From: Burkholderiaceae bacterium
Lineage (GTDB): Bacteria > Pseudomonadota > Gammaproteobacteria > Burkholderiales > Burkholderiaceae_B
DNA length: 41,155 nucleotides
Assembly (NCBI GenBank): GCA_030728985.1
Contig: JANQYI010000032.1
Coordinates: forward strand, 25,399 to 66,553
Direction of reading: 5' to 3'
Position numbers and translations under genes: made by a program. This document shows positions 19,498 through 31,427 of the stretch, piece after piece. The notes beneath the pieces are model-generated. The model had not been told where the DNA came from. It saw nothing but the letters and a program-made list of their open reading frames with translations, and made no database searches. Position 1 is the stretch's first letter. Each line of letters opens with the position of its first letter.

Positions 19498-19503
19498 ATT
19501 ATA
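19498..19503 (-). promoter_or_regulatory. Possible -10 box for cytochrome c4
   Basis: TATAAT on the minus strand in the 84-bp divergent gap between the c4 gene and engB. I find no good -35 at 16-18 bp. A second candidate, TTGGGT-16-TATAGA, lies closer to c4, so the start point is unresolved. Confidence 0.35.
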
Positions 19504-19527
19504 CAATAGCGGTTGAGCTTATTTTTA

Positions 19528-22413
<2,886 letters not shown>

Positions 22414-22445
22414 GTTGTCTCAGTTTGAAGTCTTTTCATTGTTTT

Positions 22446-24488
22446 TTACTTTAGCGCACGTTCCAAGGTCGTGCTAAATCGTGCGGCATCCTGAAAACCC
22501 ACTACCCTCACATCTTTTCTTTCGCGGCCACCTGGACTAAAGAAAATAATGCCGGGCGGACCAAAGAGACGAAATTTTTTCATTAATGCACGATCATCCG
22601 GGTTGTTTGCGGTGACGTCCACTTTTAACAACAGCATCTGACTCATGCGCTGCACCACGCGCGGATCAACAAACGTAAAGGCTTCCATTTCTTTACATGA
22701 AACACACCAGTCCGCATAAAAATCCAGCATCACGGGACGCGTTGACTGCGCAAGCAATTGCTCAAGCTCCGCAACGGTTCTCACAAGTTGAAACTGCGGG
22801 AGTCCCGCGTTTAAAGCGCCCGTCACCTGCTGCGCCGTCGTTGCGTTGTCCACGCTGCTAGACGTGCCGAGTAGTTGCTGTTTGCCTGTTGGGCTCAAAC
22901 CACTTGTCATCGCTCCTTGTGCAATGACGGGCGCAGCCTCAAGGGCACCCACCTTCACGGCGCTTGAGCCTGTCAACGACAGATGATTTAACGGCTGTAA
23001 CAACGAGCGTCCCCCACTCGCGATCCCCAAAATCCAGACCGTACTCAACACAATGAGTAACAAGCCTACCGTTTTACGACATGCGGCTCCTAGCCCTGAC
23101 TCACTTGAAAGCGGTTCGAACGGGCGCAGAAGTACAGCCGCAAACATTGCCAGCACCGACCATCCTAAAATCTGCAACCACGTCGGTAATAACGGCGTCA
23201 CCATCCACCAGGCCGTCGCTAACAGTAATAAACCAAAGAACTGCTTGACGCCTTCCATCCAAGCGCCCGCGCGCGGCATCAGTTTTCCAGCGGAGGCGCC
23301 CATTAACAGCAACGGCACCCCCATCCCCCACGCCATGGCAAATAGCGCCGATCCGCCGAGCAACACATCGCCCGTCTGAGAGATATACAACAAAGCACCG
23401 GCTAAAGGTGCCGCCACACACGGCCCGACAATCAATGCGGACAGCGCGCCCATCAAAATAGCCGCACTCATCTTGCCGCCGAGGATATGCGAATTTTTAG
23501 CCATCAAGCGTGACTGAATGAACGAGGGCATTTGCAACGTATACACATCAAACATGGCGAGTGCCAATAAAGCGAGCAACAGGGCAAATAATCCCAACAC
23601 CCAAGGTGTTTGTAGCCAAGCCGCCAACCCTGCTCCGCTCAAGCCCGCTGCGATACCAAGTGCTGTATAAATCACCGACATTCCAGCCACATAGCCAAAG
23701 GCCAAAACGAATCCTCGCATTTTAGAAACATGCTGCTGCTCACCGACGAGTAATACTGAGAGGATTGGTAACATCGGCAACACGCAAGGCGTCAACGCGA
23801 GTAATAAGCCAAGTAAAAAGAACAGCAAGACAATCTCGACAGCACCTGTTGAAGACAACACATCGGCGAGCCCAACGTCACTACCCCCGAATAAAAGCTC
23901 CGACCACTGACCTTGCTGGAGTCGCTCAAACAAACCCAGCGTATTGGCGGGTGACTGTACGAGGTATCCGATCGTATCTAGACTGGCCTGCATAGGAACG
24001 ACGAAATCCATCGGGGGATAGCAAATACCCGCCTCGGCACATCCTTGTCCCGTGACCGTCAAGACAAAAGATGCTTGCGCAACACCTTTTGGCCAAGCGG
24101 TGATGGGTAGCGTGATTACAGCCTCTTTAAAATACAACTCCATTTTTTTATCAAAGGTCGGATCATGCTTGATCTGTCCAACGGGAAACTTGGCTTCACC
24201 TAACTTCACAATTTCAGTGTCAATCTTGAACGCAAACTGCTCTCGGTACATGTAGTACCCGCTAGCGATCCTAAATTTGAGCTCGATGGTGTCAGGTGAC
24301 GCCATTTGTGCACTGAGCACAAATGCTTTTTCTGGGTCTAGGAAGTCTTGTTGCTGAGCACGCGCGGACGCGCTAAAAACAATCGCCAACAACGCAAAGA
24401 ACATCGCCAGCAAAGCGATAAACCGCCAGTCATGTGCATCGTGATTGGCTAGTGTCTGTCCTCGTTTGTCAACATATTGGACCGTCAT
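22446..24488 (-). CDS. dsbD: Thiol:disulfide interchange protein DsbD
   Basis: DsbD carries electrons from cytoplasmic thioredoxin across the inner membrane to periplasmic partners such as DsbC and cytochrome c maturation reductants. The start is ATG 24488, overlapping the cutA stop as ATGA; a longer TTG version is not needed. Order in 680 residues: signal/anchor at about 22-45, alpha domain with Cys150/Cys156 (GQGCAEAGICYPP), and beta domain of eight helices with Cys235 (LTPCVLPMLP) and Cys357 (GPCVAAP). The gamma thioredoxin domain has Cys595/Cys598 (DWCVSCKEM). All six redox cysteines are present. System II heme attachment needs reduced apocytochromes, which links this gene to the ResB/CcsB block. 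Confidence 0.97.
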   Translation of the reverse strand: MTVQYVDKRGQTLANHDAHDWRFIALLAMFFALLAIVFSASARAQQQDFLDPEKAFVLSAQMASPDTIELKFRIASGYYMYREQFAFKIDTEIVKLGEAKFPVGQIKHDPTFDKKMELYFKEAVITLPITAWPKGVAQASFVLTVTGQGCAEAGICYPPMDFVVPMQASLDTIGYLVQSPANTLGLFERLQQGQWSELLFGGSDVGLADVLSSTGAVEIVLLFFLLGLLLALTPCVLPMLPILSVLLVGEQQHVSKMRGFVLAFGYVAGMSVIYTALGIAAGLSGAGLAAWLQTPWVLGLFALLLALLALAMFDVYTLQMPSFIQSRLMAKNSHILGGKMSAAILMGALSALIVGPCVAAPLAGALLYISQTGDVLLGGSALFAMAWGMGVPLLLMGASAGKLMPRAGAWMEGVKQFFGLLLLATAWWMVTPLLPTWLQILGWSVLAMFAAVLLRPFEPLSSESGLGAACRKTVGLLLIVLSTVWILGIASGGRSLLQPLNHLSLTGSSAVKVGALEAAPVIAQGAMTSGLSPTGKQQLLGTSSSVDNATTAQQVTGALNAGLPQFQLVRTVAELEQLLAQSTRPVMLDFYADWCVSCKEMEAFTFVDPRVVQRMSQMLLLKVDVTANNPDDRALMKKFRLFGPPGIIFFSPGGRERKDVRVVGFQDAARFSTTLERALK

Positions 24489-24820
24489 GTTTGTTTTCCA
24501 TCGGTCAAACTTCTTACCCAATCGAGATAAGGCGCATACCCACCCGTGACGGGTACCACAATAGCCTCAGGTATGTCGTATGGGTGGAGCTCCACTAAAC
24601 GCTCAATCATTGCGTGTTGCTTGTCTTCTGTCGTTTTGATCATCATCGGGATTTCTGTGTCGCCCTCAACTTCTCCCTTCCAGCCATAGATGGAAAGCAT
24701 AGGCGCTCCGATATTGACACACGCCGCGAGCTTTTCTTCGATGAGCAAATGTGCGATGCGTTTTGCGAGCAAAAGGTCTGGCGCATTCGTCATCACCATC
24801 ACTATTTCTTGCTGAGGCAT
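24485..24820 (-). CDS. cutA: CutA1 divalent-ion tolerance family protein
   Basis: CutA1 is a small, very stable trimeric protein of the ferredoxin-like fold. It was linked to copper tolerance in E. coli, but the biochemical role is unsettled. The 111 residues show the family core EEKLAACVNIGAPMLSIYGWKGE (30-52) and the C-terminal block HPYDIPEAIVVPV. In E. coli cutA is also directly upstream of dsbD, and here they overlap by four bases, so the pair is conserved. The ATG at 24820 has GGAT upstream. First gene of its unit, 60 bp from the ribosomal operon terminator. Confidence 0.95.
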   Translation of the reverse strand: MPQQEIVMVMTNAPDLLLAKRIAHLLIEEKLAACVNIGAPMLSIYGWKGEVEGDTEIPMMIKTTEDKQHAMIERLVELHPYDIPEAIVVPVTGGYAPYLDWVRSLTDGKQT

Positions 24821-24880
24821 GTTGATCCATCTCGATTAACGTTAACTATGATTGTATCGATATCCAGATCAAGCAGAGAC

Positions 24881-24913
24881 AAAAAAGCCCCGGACGATCC
24901 GAGGCTTTTTTTG
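24881..24913. terminator. Bidirectional intrinsic terminator after rplQ
   Basis: AAAAAAGCC...GGCTTTTTTT: an 8-bp stem GCCCCGGA/TCCGAGGC with one C-A mismatch and loop CGA, flanked by an A-run and a T-run so that it works on both strands. It lies 59 bp after the rplQ stop and closes the ribosomal cluster. Confidence 0.85.
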
Positions 24914-24972
24914 TCTAAGCACCCACAAGAGCGCCTGATGCTGAAGGTCAACGTCCAGTTTAACGGTTGCGT

Positions 24973-25371
24973 TTATTCGGCAGCGGTTTCTGCACTGATG
25001 GTTTCATCCACCACTGGACGGTCAACCAGTTCCATAAAGGCCATTGGTGCATTATCACCTTGGCGATGGCCCATTTTTAAAACACGGGTATAACCACCAT
25101 TACGGCCTGCATAACGGGGACCAATTTCAGCAAAGAGCTTGAGCACGATTTCACGGTCACGCAAACGCGCAAATGCCAAACGTTTATTTGCCAACGTTGG
25201 GCTTTTACCCATCGTGATTAACGGCTCAACGATACGGCGCAATTCCTTTGCTTTTGGCAAAGTTGTCTTGATTGCTTCGTGAGTCAACAACGCAACTGCC
25301 ATATTGCGAAACATCGCAAGACGATGGCTGCTGGTGCGATTAAGTTTACGTAATCCATTACCGTGACGCAT
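24973..25371 (-). CDS. rplQ: 50S ribosomal protein L17
   Basis: bL17, a large-subunit protein near the tunnel exit. The start is ATG 25371 ([20 protein letters not shown]) with AAGGAAAG upstream; the longer in-frame reading to 25437 runs into a non-coding repeat and is rejected. At 132 residues it has the usual core and a short acidic C-terminal tail ([11 protein letters not shown]). It is the last gene of the alpha operon. It is separated from rpoA by 231 bp, an unusually long gap that holds a hairpin and tandem repeats. Confidence 0.98.
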   Translation of the reverse strand: MRHGNGLRKLNRTSSHRLAMFRNMAVALLTHEAIKTTLPKAKELRRIVEPLITMGKSPTLANKRLAFARLRDREIVLKLFAEIGPRYAGRNGGYTRVLKMGHRQGDNAPMAFMELVDRPVVDETISAETAAE

Positions 25372-25458
25372 GATACTTTCCTTATTGAATCTATTCAGAG
25401 CAAAATCGCTCAACGTATTCAGCTCTTCGATCAGCAAAAAGATGCTGCGGGCCGATTT

Positions 25459-25557
25459 GAACTACTGCTTATTTCTACTGCTATTCGTTTCTACTACTAT
25501 AAATTTCTAATACTGCTATAAATTTCTACCACTACTGAGCTTCTACCACTACTGAGC
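25459..25557. repeat. Degenerate 16-19 bp tandem repeat array between rpoA and rplQ
   Basis: Read on the plus strand, five full units begin TTCTA: 25473-25488, 25489-25504, 25505-25523, 25524-25540 and 25541-25557. The last two are identical 17-mers (TTCTACCACTACTGAGC) and the others share TTCTA followed by an ACTGCTAT-like core. A further partial unit lies at 25459-25472. All frames are broken by stops, so it is non-coding. In the rpoA-rplQ message it reads as GTAGAA-rich units just after a hairpin. Confidence 0.75.
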
Positions 25558-25563
25558 TCCAAA

Positions 25564-25596
25564 AGGACTCAGAAGGCCTATCGTCTTCTGGGTCCT
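25564..25596 (-). terminator. 12-bp hairpin after rpoA, possible partial terminator
   Basis: AGGACTCAGAAG (25564-25575) pairs with CTTCTGGGTCCT (25585-25596) with one G-T pair and a 9-base loop. On the minus strand it begins 6 bases after the rpoA stop and its stem is followed by only four T (25561-25564). It could attenuate or be cut by RNase III; rplQ lies downstream. Confidence 0.55.
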
Positions 25597-25602
25597 GTCT
25601 AA

Positions 25603-26586
25603 TTATGGACGCTCGAGGCCCATCGGTGGCCAATTTTCCAGCTTCATACCCAGTGTCAAGCCACGTGCGGCAAGCACTTCTTTAATCTCATTGAGTGACT
25701 TACGACCCAAGTTAGGTGTCTTAAGAAGCTCATTTTCTGTACGCTGAATCAAGTCGCCGATATAGTAAATATTTTCAGCCTTCAAGCAGTTAGCAGAACG
25801 CACTGTCAACTCAAGATCATCGACTGGACGCAGCAATACGGGGTCGATCTGTGGCGCACCACGGCTTGGCGCTTCATAAGAATCACCAGCACCTTCGAGC
25901 GCAGCAAACACAGAAATCTGATCCATCAAAATACGTGCAGATTGACGTACCGCTTCTTCTGGACTGATCACACCATTTGTTTCGACATCAAGTACGAGTT
26001 TGTCGAGGTCGGTACGTTGCTCGACGCGTGCGTTCTCCACGGCATAGCTGACTCGACGCACGGGGCTAAACGATGCATCCAATACAATACGGCCAATGGT
26101 GTGTGCACGATCATCGATCAAAGCACGAACATTACCGGGTACATAACCACGGCCCTTTTCGACCTTGATTTGCATCTCGAGCTTACCTGAATCTGTGAGC
26201 GTCGCGATCACTTGTGAAGGATTGACGATTTCAACATCATGGGGCAGCTCGATATCAGAAGCCAACACCAGCCCAGCTCCTTGTTTACGAAGTGTGAGCG
26301 TCACTTCATCACGGCTGTGCAGCTTAAACACGACGCCTTTCAAGTTCAGCAAAATATCAACAATGTCTTCTCGTACGCCTGTGATAGTCGAATACTCATG
26401 CACAACGCCTGTAATCTGAACTTCAGTCGGCGCATAACCAGACATCGAAGACAATAAGATTCTGCGCAGGGCGTTTCCAAGCGTATGGCCGTAGCCGCGC
26501 TCGAAAGGTTCCATGATAATTTTGGCGTGATTTGGACCAATGGGTTCGACTTCGATCGAACGTGGCTTGAGGAAACCTTGTGACAT
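25603..26586 (-). CDS. rpoA: RNA polymerase subunit alpha
   Basis: Alpha dimer formation starts RNA polymerase assembly, and its C-terminal domain contacts UP elements and activators. The 327 residues cover an N-terminal dimer domain (1 to about 235, with [20 protein letters not shown]) and a linker. The C-terminal domain follows (about 250-327, [21 protein letters not shown] and [14 protein letters not shown]). The ATG at 26586 has AAGGA upstream. Unlike the other genes of the alpha operon it is set apart by a 131-bp gap before and a 231-bp gap after, each with a strong hairpin. Confidence 0.99.
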   Translation of the reverse strand: MSQGFLKPRSIEVEPIGPNHAKIIMEPFERGYGHTLGNALRRILLSSMSGYAPTEVQITGVVHEYSTITGVREDIVDILLNLKGVVFKLHSRDEVTLTLRKQGAGLVLASDIELPHDVEIVNPSQVIATLTDSGKLEMQIKVEKGRGYVPGNVRALIDDRAHTIGRIVLDASFSPVRRVSYAVENARVEQRTDLDKLVLDVETNGVISPEEAVRQSARILMDQISVFAALEGAGDSYEAPSRGAPQIDPVLLRPVDDLELTVRSANCLKAENIYYIGDLIQRTENELLKTPNLGRKSLNEIKEVLAARGLTLGMKLENWPPMGLERP

Positions 26587-26675
26587 TGCGGTGATCCTTT
26601 TTCAATACCCTCGGCTCGTTACACCGATAAGGCTGATGGAGAAGACTGAGAAATACGTCTGACTAAAATACTTAA

Positions 26676-26703
26676 GGCGTATGCAGCAAACGCTGCATAC
26701 GCC
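26676..26703 (-). promoter_or_regulatory. Perfect 12-bp hairpin between rpsD and rpoA
   Basis: GGCGTATGCAGC (26676-26687) and GCTGCATACGCC (26692-26703) are fully complementary around a 4-base loop (AAAC). It starts 14 bases after the rpsD stop; the sequence after it on the minus strand is TTAAGTATTTTAG, not a proper T-run. It may be an mRNA processing or stability signal, or a weak terminator. Confidence 0.55.
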
Positions 26704-26717
26704 ATTAAAACTTTGGA

Positions 26718-27341
26718 TTAGCGTGAATACAATTCCACAACCATCGATTCGTTGATGTCGCGAGCGACGTCAGCGCGATCAGGCACTTGCTTGAACGTAC
26801 CCACCAACTTGGCTGTGTCAACGTCACACCACTGGGGGATGCCATTGCCGGATGCCAAGTCCATTGATTCGCGAATCCGCGCCTGAGACTTTGACTTTTC
26901 ACGGATTGCGATCACGTCACCAGACTTGATCAACATGGAAGGGATGTCTGCCTTACGACCGTTCAGCTCAATCGCACGGTGTGTGACAAGCTGGCGTGCT
27001 TCTGCACGTGTCGAGCCAAAGCCCATGCGGTACACGACGTTATCGAGGCGTGACTCAAGCAACTGGATCAATTGCTCGCCCGTGTTGCCTTTACGACGTT
27101 CGGCTTCAGCGAAATATTTACGGAACTGCTTTTCCATAATGCCATACATACGCTTAAGCTTTTGCTTTTCGCGCAGCTGCAAGCCATAGTCTGAAGTACG
27201 TGCACCCGAGGTGCGACCATGCTGACCTGGCTTTGAGTCAAGCTTACACTTTGACTCAAGCGAGCGACGTGCGCTCTTTAAGAAAAGATCAATACCCTCG
27301 CGACGCGAGAGTTTACATTTGGGACCGGTATAACGTGCCAT
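26718..27341 (-). CDS. rpsD: 30S ribosomal protein S4
   Basis: uS4 is a primary 16S rRNA binder that starts 30S assembly. In E. coli it also represses the alpha operon by binding its leader. The 207 residues start [16 protein letters not shown] and include the S4 RNA-binding domain ([13 protein letters not shown] and following, about 95-155). There is no N-terminal zinc cysteine set; this is the zinc-free form. It lies 11 bp after rpsK and is followed by a 12-bp hairpin before rpoA. Confidence 0.99.
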   Translation of the reverse strand: MARYTGPKCKLSRREGIDLFLKSARRSLESKCKLDSKPGQHGRTSGARTSDYGLQLREKQKLKRMYGIMEKQFRKYFAEAERRKGNTGEQLIQLLESRLDNVVYRMGFGSTRAEARQLVTHRAIELNGRKADIPSMLIKSGDVIAIREKSKSQARIRESMDLASGNGIPQWCDVDTAKLVGTFKQVPDRADVARDINESMVVELYSR

Positions 27342-27352
27342 GTGGGTTCCCC

Positions 27353-27754
27353 TTAAATACGACGACGCTTAGGTGGACGGCAACCGTTGTGCGGTACGGG
27401 TGTGATATCGGCAATGCTCGAAATCTTGATCCCCAACGCGTTCAACGCACGCACAGAAGACTCACGACCTGGGCCTGGGCCCTTGATGCGAACTTCAAGT
27501 GTCTTAATGCCGTATTCAATAGCCACTTTTCCAGCTGTTTCTGCGGCAACCTGTGCTGCAAATGGCGTGGATTTACGTGAACCTTTGAAGCCTGCACCAC
27601 CAGACGTTGCCCATGACAAGGCATTGCCCTGGCGGTCCGTAATGGTGATGATCGTATTGTTAAAAGATGCGTGAACGTGCGCAATGCCGTCCGAAACATT
27701 CTTTTTAACTTTCTTGCGTACGCGATTCGCGCCGCCGGCAGAAGCTTTAGCCAT
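27353..27754 (-). CDS. rpsK: 30S ribosomal protein S11
   Basis: uS11 forms part of the platform of the small subunit near the mRNA exit (E site). It is 133 residues with a basic N-terminal tail ([13 protein letters not shown]), the core [17 protein letters not shown], and the conserved C-terminus [11 protein letters not shown]. It lies 13 bp after rpsM and 11 bp before rpsD, in the standard alpha-operon order. Confidence 0.99.
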   Translation of the reverse strand: MAKASAGGANRVRKKVKKNVSDGIAHVHASFNNTIITITDRQGNALSWATSGGAGFKGSRKSTPFAAQVAAETAGKVAIEYGIKTLEVRIKGPGPGRESSVRALNALGIKISSIADITPVPHNGCRPPKRRRI

Positions 27755-27767
27755 CTTCTAATCCTCT

Positions 27768-28133
27768 TTATTTCTTCAGGCTAGCAGCAGCGCGACGCGG
27801 TCCCTTGCGGGTGCGGGCGTTGGTGCGAGTGCGTTGACCACGTACGGGCAAGCCGCGCTTATGACGCATGCCACGATAGGTTCCCAGATCAATCAATCGC
27901 TTGATCGAGAGCTGAACTTCGCGTCGCAGATCTCCTTCGACCGAGAACACACCTACGTGTTCACGGATACGCTCGAGTTCTGCATCGGTGAGATCCTTGA
28001 CTTTTTTGGACAGGGGCACACCAGCGGCCTCACAAATTTTGCGAGAGCGAGTGCGACCGATACCAAAAATGGCGGTTAAGCCGATCTCGGCGTGCTGATG
28101 TGGCGGAATGTTGATGCCAGCAATACGGGCCAT
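27768..28133 (-). CDS. rpsM: 30S ribosomal protein S13
   Basis: uS13 sits in the head of the small subunit and bridges to L5 in the large subunit and to the P-site tRNA. I start it at ATG 28133 ([20 protein letters not shown]); the in-frame extension to 28187 overlaps rpmJ and is not supported. It is 121 residues with the helix-hairpin motif [15 protein letters not shown] and the basic tail [16 protein letters not shown]. It lies 17 bp after rpmJ, and no separate alpha-operon promoter is evident in that space. Confidence 0.98.
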   Translation of the reverse strand: MARIAGINIPPHQHAEIGLTAIFGIGRTRSRKICEAAGVPLSKKVKDLTDAELERIREHVGVFSVEGDLRREVQLSIKRLIDLGTYRGMRHKRGLPVRGQRTRTNARTRKGPRRAAASLKK

Positions 28134-28150
28134 GACTGTTCCTTGATGTA

Positions 28151-28264
28151 TTAACCTTGACGCTGCTTGTGACGCGGGTCGGTGCAAATGACGCGCACCA
28201 CACCGTGACGTTTAATAATCTTGCAGTTGCGGCAAATCCGCTTAACCGATGCCATTACTTTCAT
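28151..28264 (-). CDS. rpmJ: 50S ribosomal protein L36
   Basis: bL36, the smallest large-subunit protein, helps organise 23S rRNA near the stalk base. The 37 residues read [18 protein letters not shown] and onward to HKQRQG. A zinc site is formed by Cys11, Cys14, Cys27 and His32, so this is the zinc-binding (C+) paralog. ATG 28264 is preceded by AGGAG. It is only 114 bases long and easily missed; it fills the gap between infA and rpsM. Confidence 0.97.
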   Translation of the reverse strand: MKVMASVKRICRNCKIIKRHGVVRVICTDPRHKQRQG

Positions 28265-28298
28265 GGTTGACTCCTGTTATCTTTCGAGACCCGGCCGC

Positions 28299-28517
28299 TC
28301 ATTTAGAGCGGAATACGATTCTAGCGCGCGTTAAGTCATAGGGCGTGAGCTCCACTGTGACTTTATCGCCCGGCAAAATCCGGATGTAATGCATACGCAT
28401 CTTGCCAGATATATGACCTAAAACTACATGGCCGTTCTCCAACTTGACACGGAATGTTGCGTTGGGGAGATTCTCTAGAATCTCACCTTGCATTTGAATG
28501 ACGTCGTCCTTTGACAT
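28299..28517 (-). CDS. infA: Translation initiation factor IF-1
   Basis: IF-1 is an OB-fold protein that blocks the A site during 30S initiation complex formation. It is 72 residues, the standard length, with [19 protein letters not shown], the RNA-binding segment [16 protein letters not shown] and the tail [11 protein letters not shown]. Its position between secY and rpmJ is normal for betaproteobacteria and differs from E. coli, where infA lies elsewhere. It is 34 bp ahead of rpmJ. Confidence 0.98.
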   Translation of the reverse strand: MSKDDVIQMQGEILENLPNATFRVKLENGHVVLGHISGKMRMHYIRILPGDKVTVELTPYDLTRARIVFRSK

Positions 28518-28526
28518 TGCTCTCGC

Positions 28527-29852
28527 TTATCTCATTGGTATATTCGCGCCCTTGAAGTTAGCCTTCTTGAGCAGTGAATCGTACTGGTGAGACATCATGT
28601 AGGCCTGAACCTGTGCCATGAAGTCCATCGTAACTACAACAATAATCAGCAAAGAGGTGCCGCCAAAATAAAACGGTACATTCCAACGCATGACTAAAAA
28701 CTCTGGTACCAAACACACCACAGTGATGTAGAGGGCGCCAGCTAACGTCAACCGCATCAAAATCTTGTCAATAAAGCGAGCGGTTTGCTCACCAGGACGG
28801 ATCCCAGGAACGAACGCACCACTTTTCTTTAAATTATCTGCTGTATCACGACTGTTAAAAACGAGAGCGGTGTAAAAAAAGCAGAAGAAAATAATAGCAG
28901 CTGCGTAAAGCGTAATGTACAAAGGCTGACGTGGCGCGAGCGCTGCAGCTAAATCACCCAGCCATCGCATGCTTTCTGCACTAGAAAACCAACTTGCGAT
29001 TGTGGCGGGAAATAAAATAATCGAAGAAGCAAAGATTGGAGGAATCACCCCGGCCATATTGAGCTTTAAGGGAAGGTGCGAGGTCTGACCGCCATAAACC
29101 TTGTTACCTACCTGGCGCTTAGCGTAATTCACTGTAATCTTTCGTTGACCACGTTCGACCAGCACAACAAAAGCGGTGACTAATACTGCAAGAGAGATAA
29201 TGAAGAATGCTGAAAAGCCAGACATTGCATTTGTACGAACGAGATCAAGAAGACCTGCGAGCGCACTCGGTAATCCTGACACAATACCTGCGAAAATTAG
29301 AATCGAAATCCCGTTACCAATACCGCGCTCTGTAATCTGCTCACCTAACCACATCACAAACATCGTACCTGTGACAAGGGTCACGATAGTTGTCACGCGA
29401 AACATTACGCCAGGCTCAATGACCAAACCTGGTTGAGATTCAAGAGCTACTGAAATGCCAACCGCCTGAATCAACGCCAAAGCAACAGTTCCATAACGGG
29501 TGTACTGCGTAATCTTGCGACGGCCAGCTTCACCATCTTTTTTAATCGCTTCAAGCGAAGGCACCACCACTGACATCAGCTGCATAATGATCGATGCAGA
29601 AATATAAGGCATGATTCCTAAGGCGAAAATTGAGAATCTCTCCAGCGCACCACCAGAAAACATATTAAACAGACCGAGAATTCCGCCCTGATTTTCACGA
29701 AACAAGTCTGCCAAGGCATCAGGGTTGATGCCAGGAACAGGAATATGCGTGCCGAGGCGGAAAACCACCAAGGCGAGCAACAGGAACACGAGACGACGTT
29801 TTAAATCACCGTATCGCGAACCTGACTTTCCTGCTGACTGTGCTGTTACCAT
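28527..29852 (-). CDS. secY: Protein translocase subunit SecY
   Basis: SecY is the channel of the Sec translocon in the inner membrane; with SecE and SecG it passes unfolded proteins driven by SecA. The 441 residues have ten hydrophobic helices, a plug region after helix 1 ([34 protein letters not shown]) and cytoplasmic loops such as [31 protein letters not shown]. The gene lies between rplO (13 bp) and infA (9 bp), the usual end of the spc operon. Confidence 0.99.
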   Translation of the reverse strand: MVTAQSAGKSGSRYGDLKRRLVFLLLALVVFRLGTHIPVPGINPDALADLFRENQGGILGLFNMFSGGALERFSIFALGIMPYISASIIMQLMSVVVPSLEAIKKDGEAGRRKITQYTRYGTVALALIQAVGISVALESQPGLVIEPGVMFRVTTIVTLVTGTMFVMWLGEQITERGIGNGISILIFAGIVSGLPSALAGLLDLVRTNAMSGFSAFFIISLAVLVTAFVVLVERGQRKITVNYAKRQVGNKVYGGQTSHLPLKLNMAGVIPPIFASSIILFPATIASWFSSAESMRWLGDLAAALAPRQPLYITLYAAAIIFFCFFYTALVFNSRDTADNLKKSGAFVPGIRPGEQTARFIDKILMRLTLAGALYITVVCLVPEFLVMRWNVPFYFGGTSLLIIVVVTMDFMAQVQAYMMSHQYDSLLKKANFKGANIPMR

Positions 29853-29865
29853 TCTCTAATCCGTC

Positions 29866-30306
29866 TTAAGCGATCGAACCACCGGCGGCTTCGATCGAAG
29901 CACGCGCACCCGCTGAAGCACCAATGCCCTTGAGGGAAACTTTACGTGAGAGTTCGCCAGATTTGAAAACCTTAACGTAGCGAACCTGTGTACCAATCAC
30001 GCCAGCTTGCTTGAGAACCTGGACATCCACTTCGTCGACCGGCAAAGACTGCAAATCCGACAAACGTACTTGTGCGTATAAGTGTCCGTCAAGCGTTGAA
30101 AATCCACGCTTTGGGAGACGACGCTGCAAAGGCATTTGACCGCCTTCAAAACCGACTTTGTGAAAACCGCCGGTGCGAGACTTTTGACCTTTGTGGCCAC
30201 GTCCCGCTGTTTTGCCCAAACCGGAACCAATACCACGGCCGACACGGCGCTTAGCATGTGTTGAGCCTTCGGCTGGTTTGAGTGTATTAAGTTGAGTAAT
30301 CGACAT
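29866..30306 (-). CDS. rplO: 50S ribosomal protein L15
   Basis: uL15 is an early assembly protein of the large subunit with a long basic N-terminal extension reaching into 23S rRNA. The 146 residues show the Gly/Arg/Lys-rich start ([26 protein letters not shown]) and the conserved [13 protein letters not shown]. It follows rpmD by 11 bp and precedes secY. Two reading frames inside it on the other strand are shadows. Confidence 0.99.
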   Translation of the reverse strand: MSITQLNTLKPAEGSTHAKRRVGRGIGSGLGKTAGRGHKGQKSRTGGFHKVGFEGGQMPLQRRLPKRGFSTLDGHLYAQVRLSDLQSLPVDEVDVQVLKQAGVIGTQVRYVKVFKSGELSRKVSLKGIGASAGARASIEAAGGSIA

Positions 30307-30317
30307 CGTGATTCCTT

Positions 30318-30503
30318 TCAGACGTCCGAGACCGTCACGAGATAATCAACCTTGTTGATCATTCCGCGAACTTCGGGGGTATCTTTCAGCACTTTGCTGC
30401 TGTTAACACGACGCAATCCAAGGCCACGAACAGTATCGCGGTGGGATTGCTTGGTACCGATGGTCGAACGGACCAGGGTGACTTTGACTTGTTTTTCAGC
30501 CAT
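30318..30503 (-). CDS. rpmD: 50S ribosomal protein L30
   Basis: uL30 is a small protein of the large subunit that contacts 5S rRNA surroundings. It is 61 residues (E. coli 59) with [26 protein letters not shown] and the C-terminal [11 protein letters not shown]. It begins 3 bp after the rpsE stop. A ribosome site for it must lie inside rpsE, so coupling is likely. Confidence 0.98.
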   Translation of the reverse strand: MAEKQVKVTLVRSTIGTKQSHRDTVRGLGLRRVNSSKVLKDTPEVRGMINKVDYLVTVSDV

Positions 30504-30506
30504 GAC

Positions 30507-31025
30507 TTACCCCAAAATCTCTTCGACGGTTTTGCCACGCTTGGCAGCAACTTCCGACGGTGTGAGCGACGCGCGCAAGCCGTTAAGCGTGGCACGAACC
30601 ATGTTGTAAGGATTGCTTGAACCGAGGCTCTTAGCCACGACGTTACGCACACCCATTACATCAAAAATAGCGCGCATTGGGCCGCCGGCAATCACGCCCG
30701 TACCTTCAGCTGCAGGCGAAATCAATACGGTTGACGCGCCATGCTTGCCAACGACCGTGTGATGGAGAGTACCGTTCTTGAGAGCAACCTTGAACAGCTC
30801 GCGACGCGCCTGCTCCATTGCCTTTTGAACTGCTACAGGCACTTCACGCGCCTTACCCTTACCCATACCGACGCGACCATCACCATCACCGACAACTGTC
30901 AGCGCAGCAAAGCTCATGGTACGACCGCCTTTGACGACTTTACTGACGCGGTTAACCGCGATCATTTTTTCGCGAAGGCCGTCATCACGCTCTTCAGGAG
31001 CGTTCTTGCGTTGTTCTTTAGCCAT
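30507..31025 (-). CDS. rpsE: 30S ribosomal protein S5
   Basis: uS5 lines the mRNA entry channel and affects accuracy; known spectinomycin resistance changes map to a loop near its N-terminus. The 172 residues include [33 protein letters not shown], with the spectinomycin-loop residues unchanged as far as I can see, and the domain 2 sequence [17 protein letters not shown]. It lies 15 bp after rplR. Confidence 0.99.
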   Translation of the reverse strand: MAKEQRKNAPEERDDGLREKMIAVNRVSKVVKGGRTMSFAALTVVGDGDGRVGMGKGKAREVPVAVQKAMEQARRELFKVALKNGTLHHTVVGKHGASTVLISPAAEGTGVIAGGPMRAIFDVMGVRNVVAKSLGSSNPYNMVRATLNGLRASLTPSEVAAKRGKTVEEILG

Positions 31026-31040
31026 TTGACTCTTCCTCGC

Positions 31041-31406
31041 TTAAAACTTCAGACCGGCTTCACGCGCGGCATCGGCCAAGGCTTTTACACGGCCGTGGTA
31101 ACGGAAACCTGAACGATCGAAAGCGACAAGCTCAATACCAGCAGCTTTTGCTTTCTCTGCGACTCGCTTTCCAATCAGTGTTGCTGCAGCGACGTTGCCG
31201 CCCACGCCTGATTGACCAGCCAGTTGCTGACGCACTTCTGGTTCAACGGTCGAAGCCGATACCAAAACGCGGTCGCCTTCGGGCGAAATAATGTTTGCAT
31301 AGATATGCAGATTCGAGCGGAAAACCTGGAGGCGATTAACTCGCAACTCAGCGATTTTCTTACGCGTCGGAACTGCACGACGCAAACGGGAAATTTTTTT
31401 GTCCAT
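31041..31406 (-). CDS. rplR: 50S ribosomal protein L18
   Basis: uL18 binds 5S rRNA with L5 and anchors it in the central protuberance. It is 121 residues with a basic N-terminus ([25 protein letters not shown]), the [19 protein letters not shown] strand region and the C-terminal [24 protein letters not shown]. It lies between rplF (21 bp) and rpsE. Confidence 0.99.
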   Translation of the reverse strand: MDKKISRLRRAVPTRKKIAELRVNRLQVFRSNLHIYANIISPEGDRVLVSASTVEPEVRQQLAGQSGVGGNVAAATLIGKRVAEKAKAAGIELVAFDRSGFRYHGRVKALADAAREAGLKF

Positions 31407-31427
31407 GATCTTTCCTTGTTTGCGCGA

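Noticed and set aside
24841-24870. TACAAT box as a cutA promoter
   Set aside because: No matching -35 at 16-18 bp, so I could not support it as a feature.
24614-25093. 159-codon plus-strand frame spanning cutA, the terminator and rplQ
   Set aside because: It crosses a strong terminator and two certain genes on the other strand; not a plausible gene.
25459-25557. CRISPR array for the repeats between rpoA and rplQ
   Set aside because: Units are head-to-tail with no spacers, vary in length from 16 to 19 bp, and no cas gene is present.
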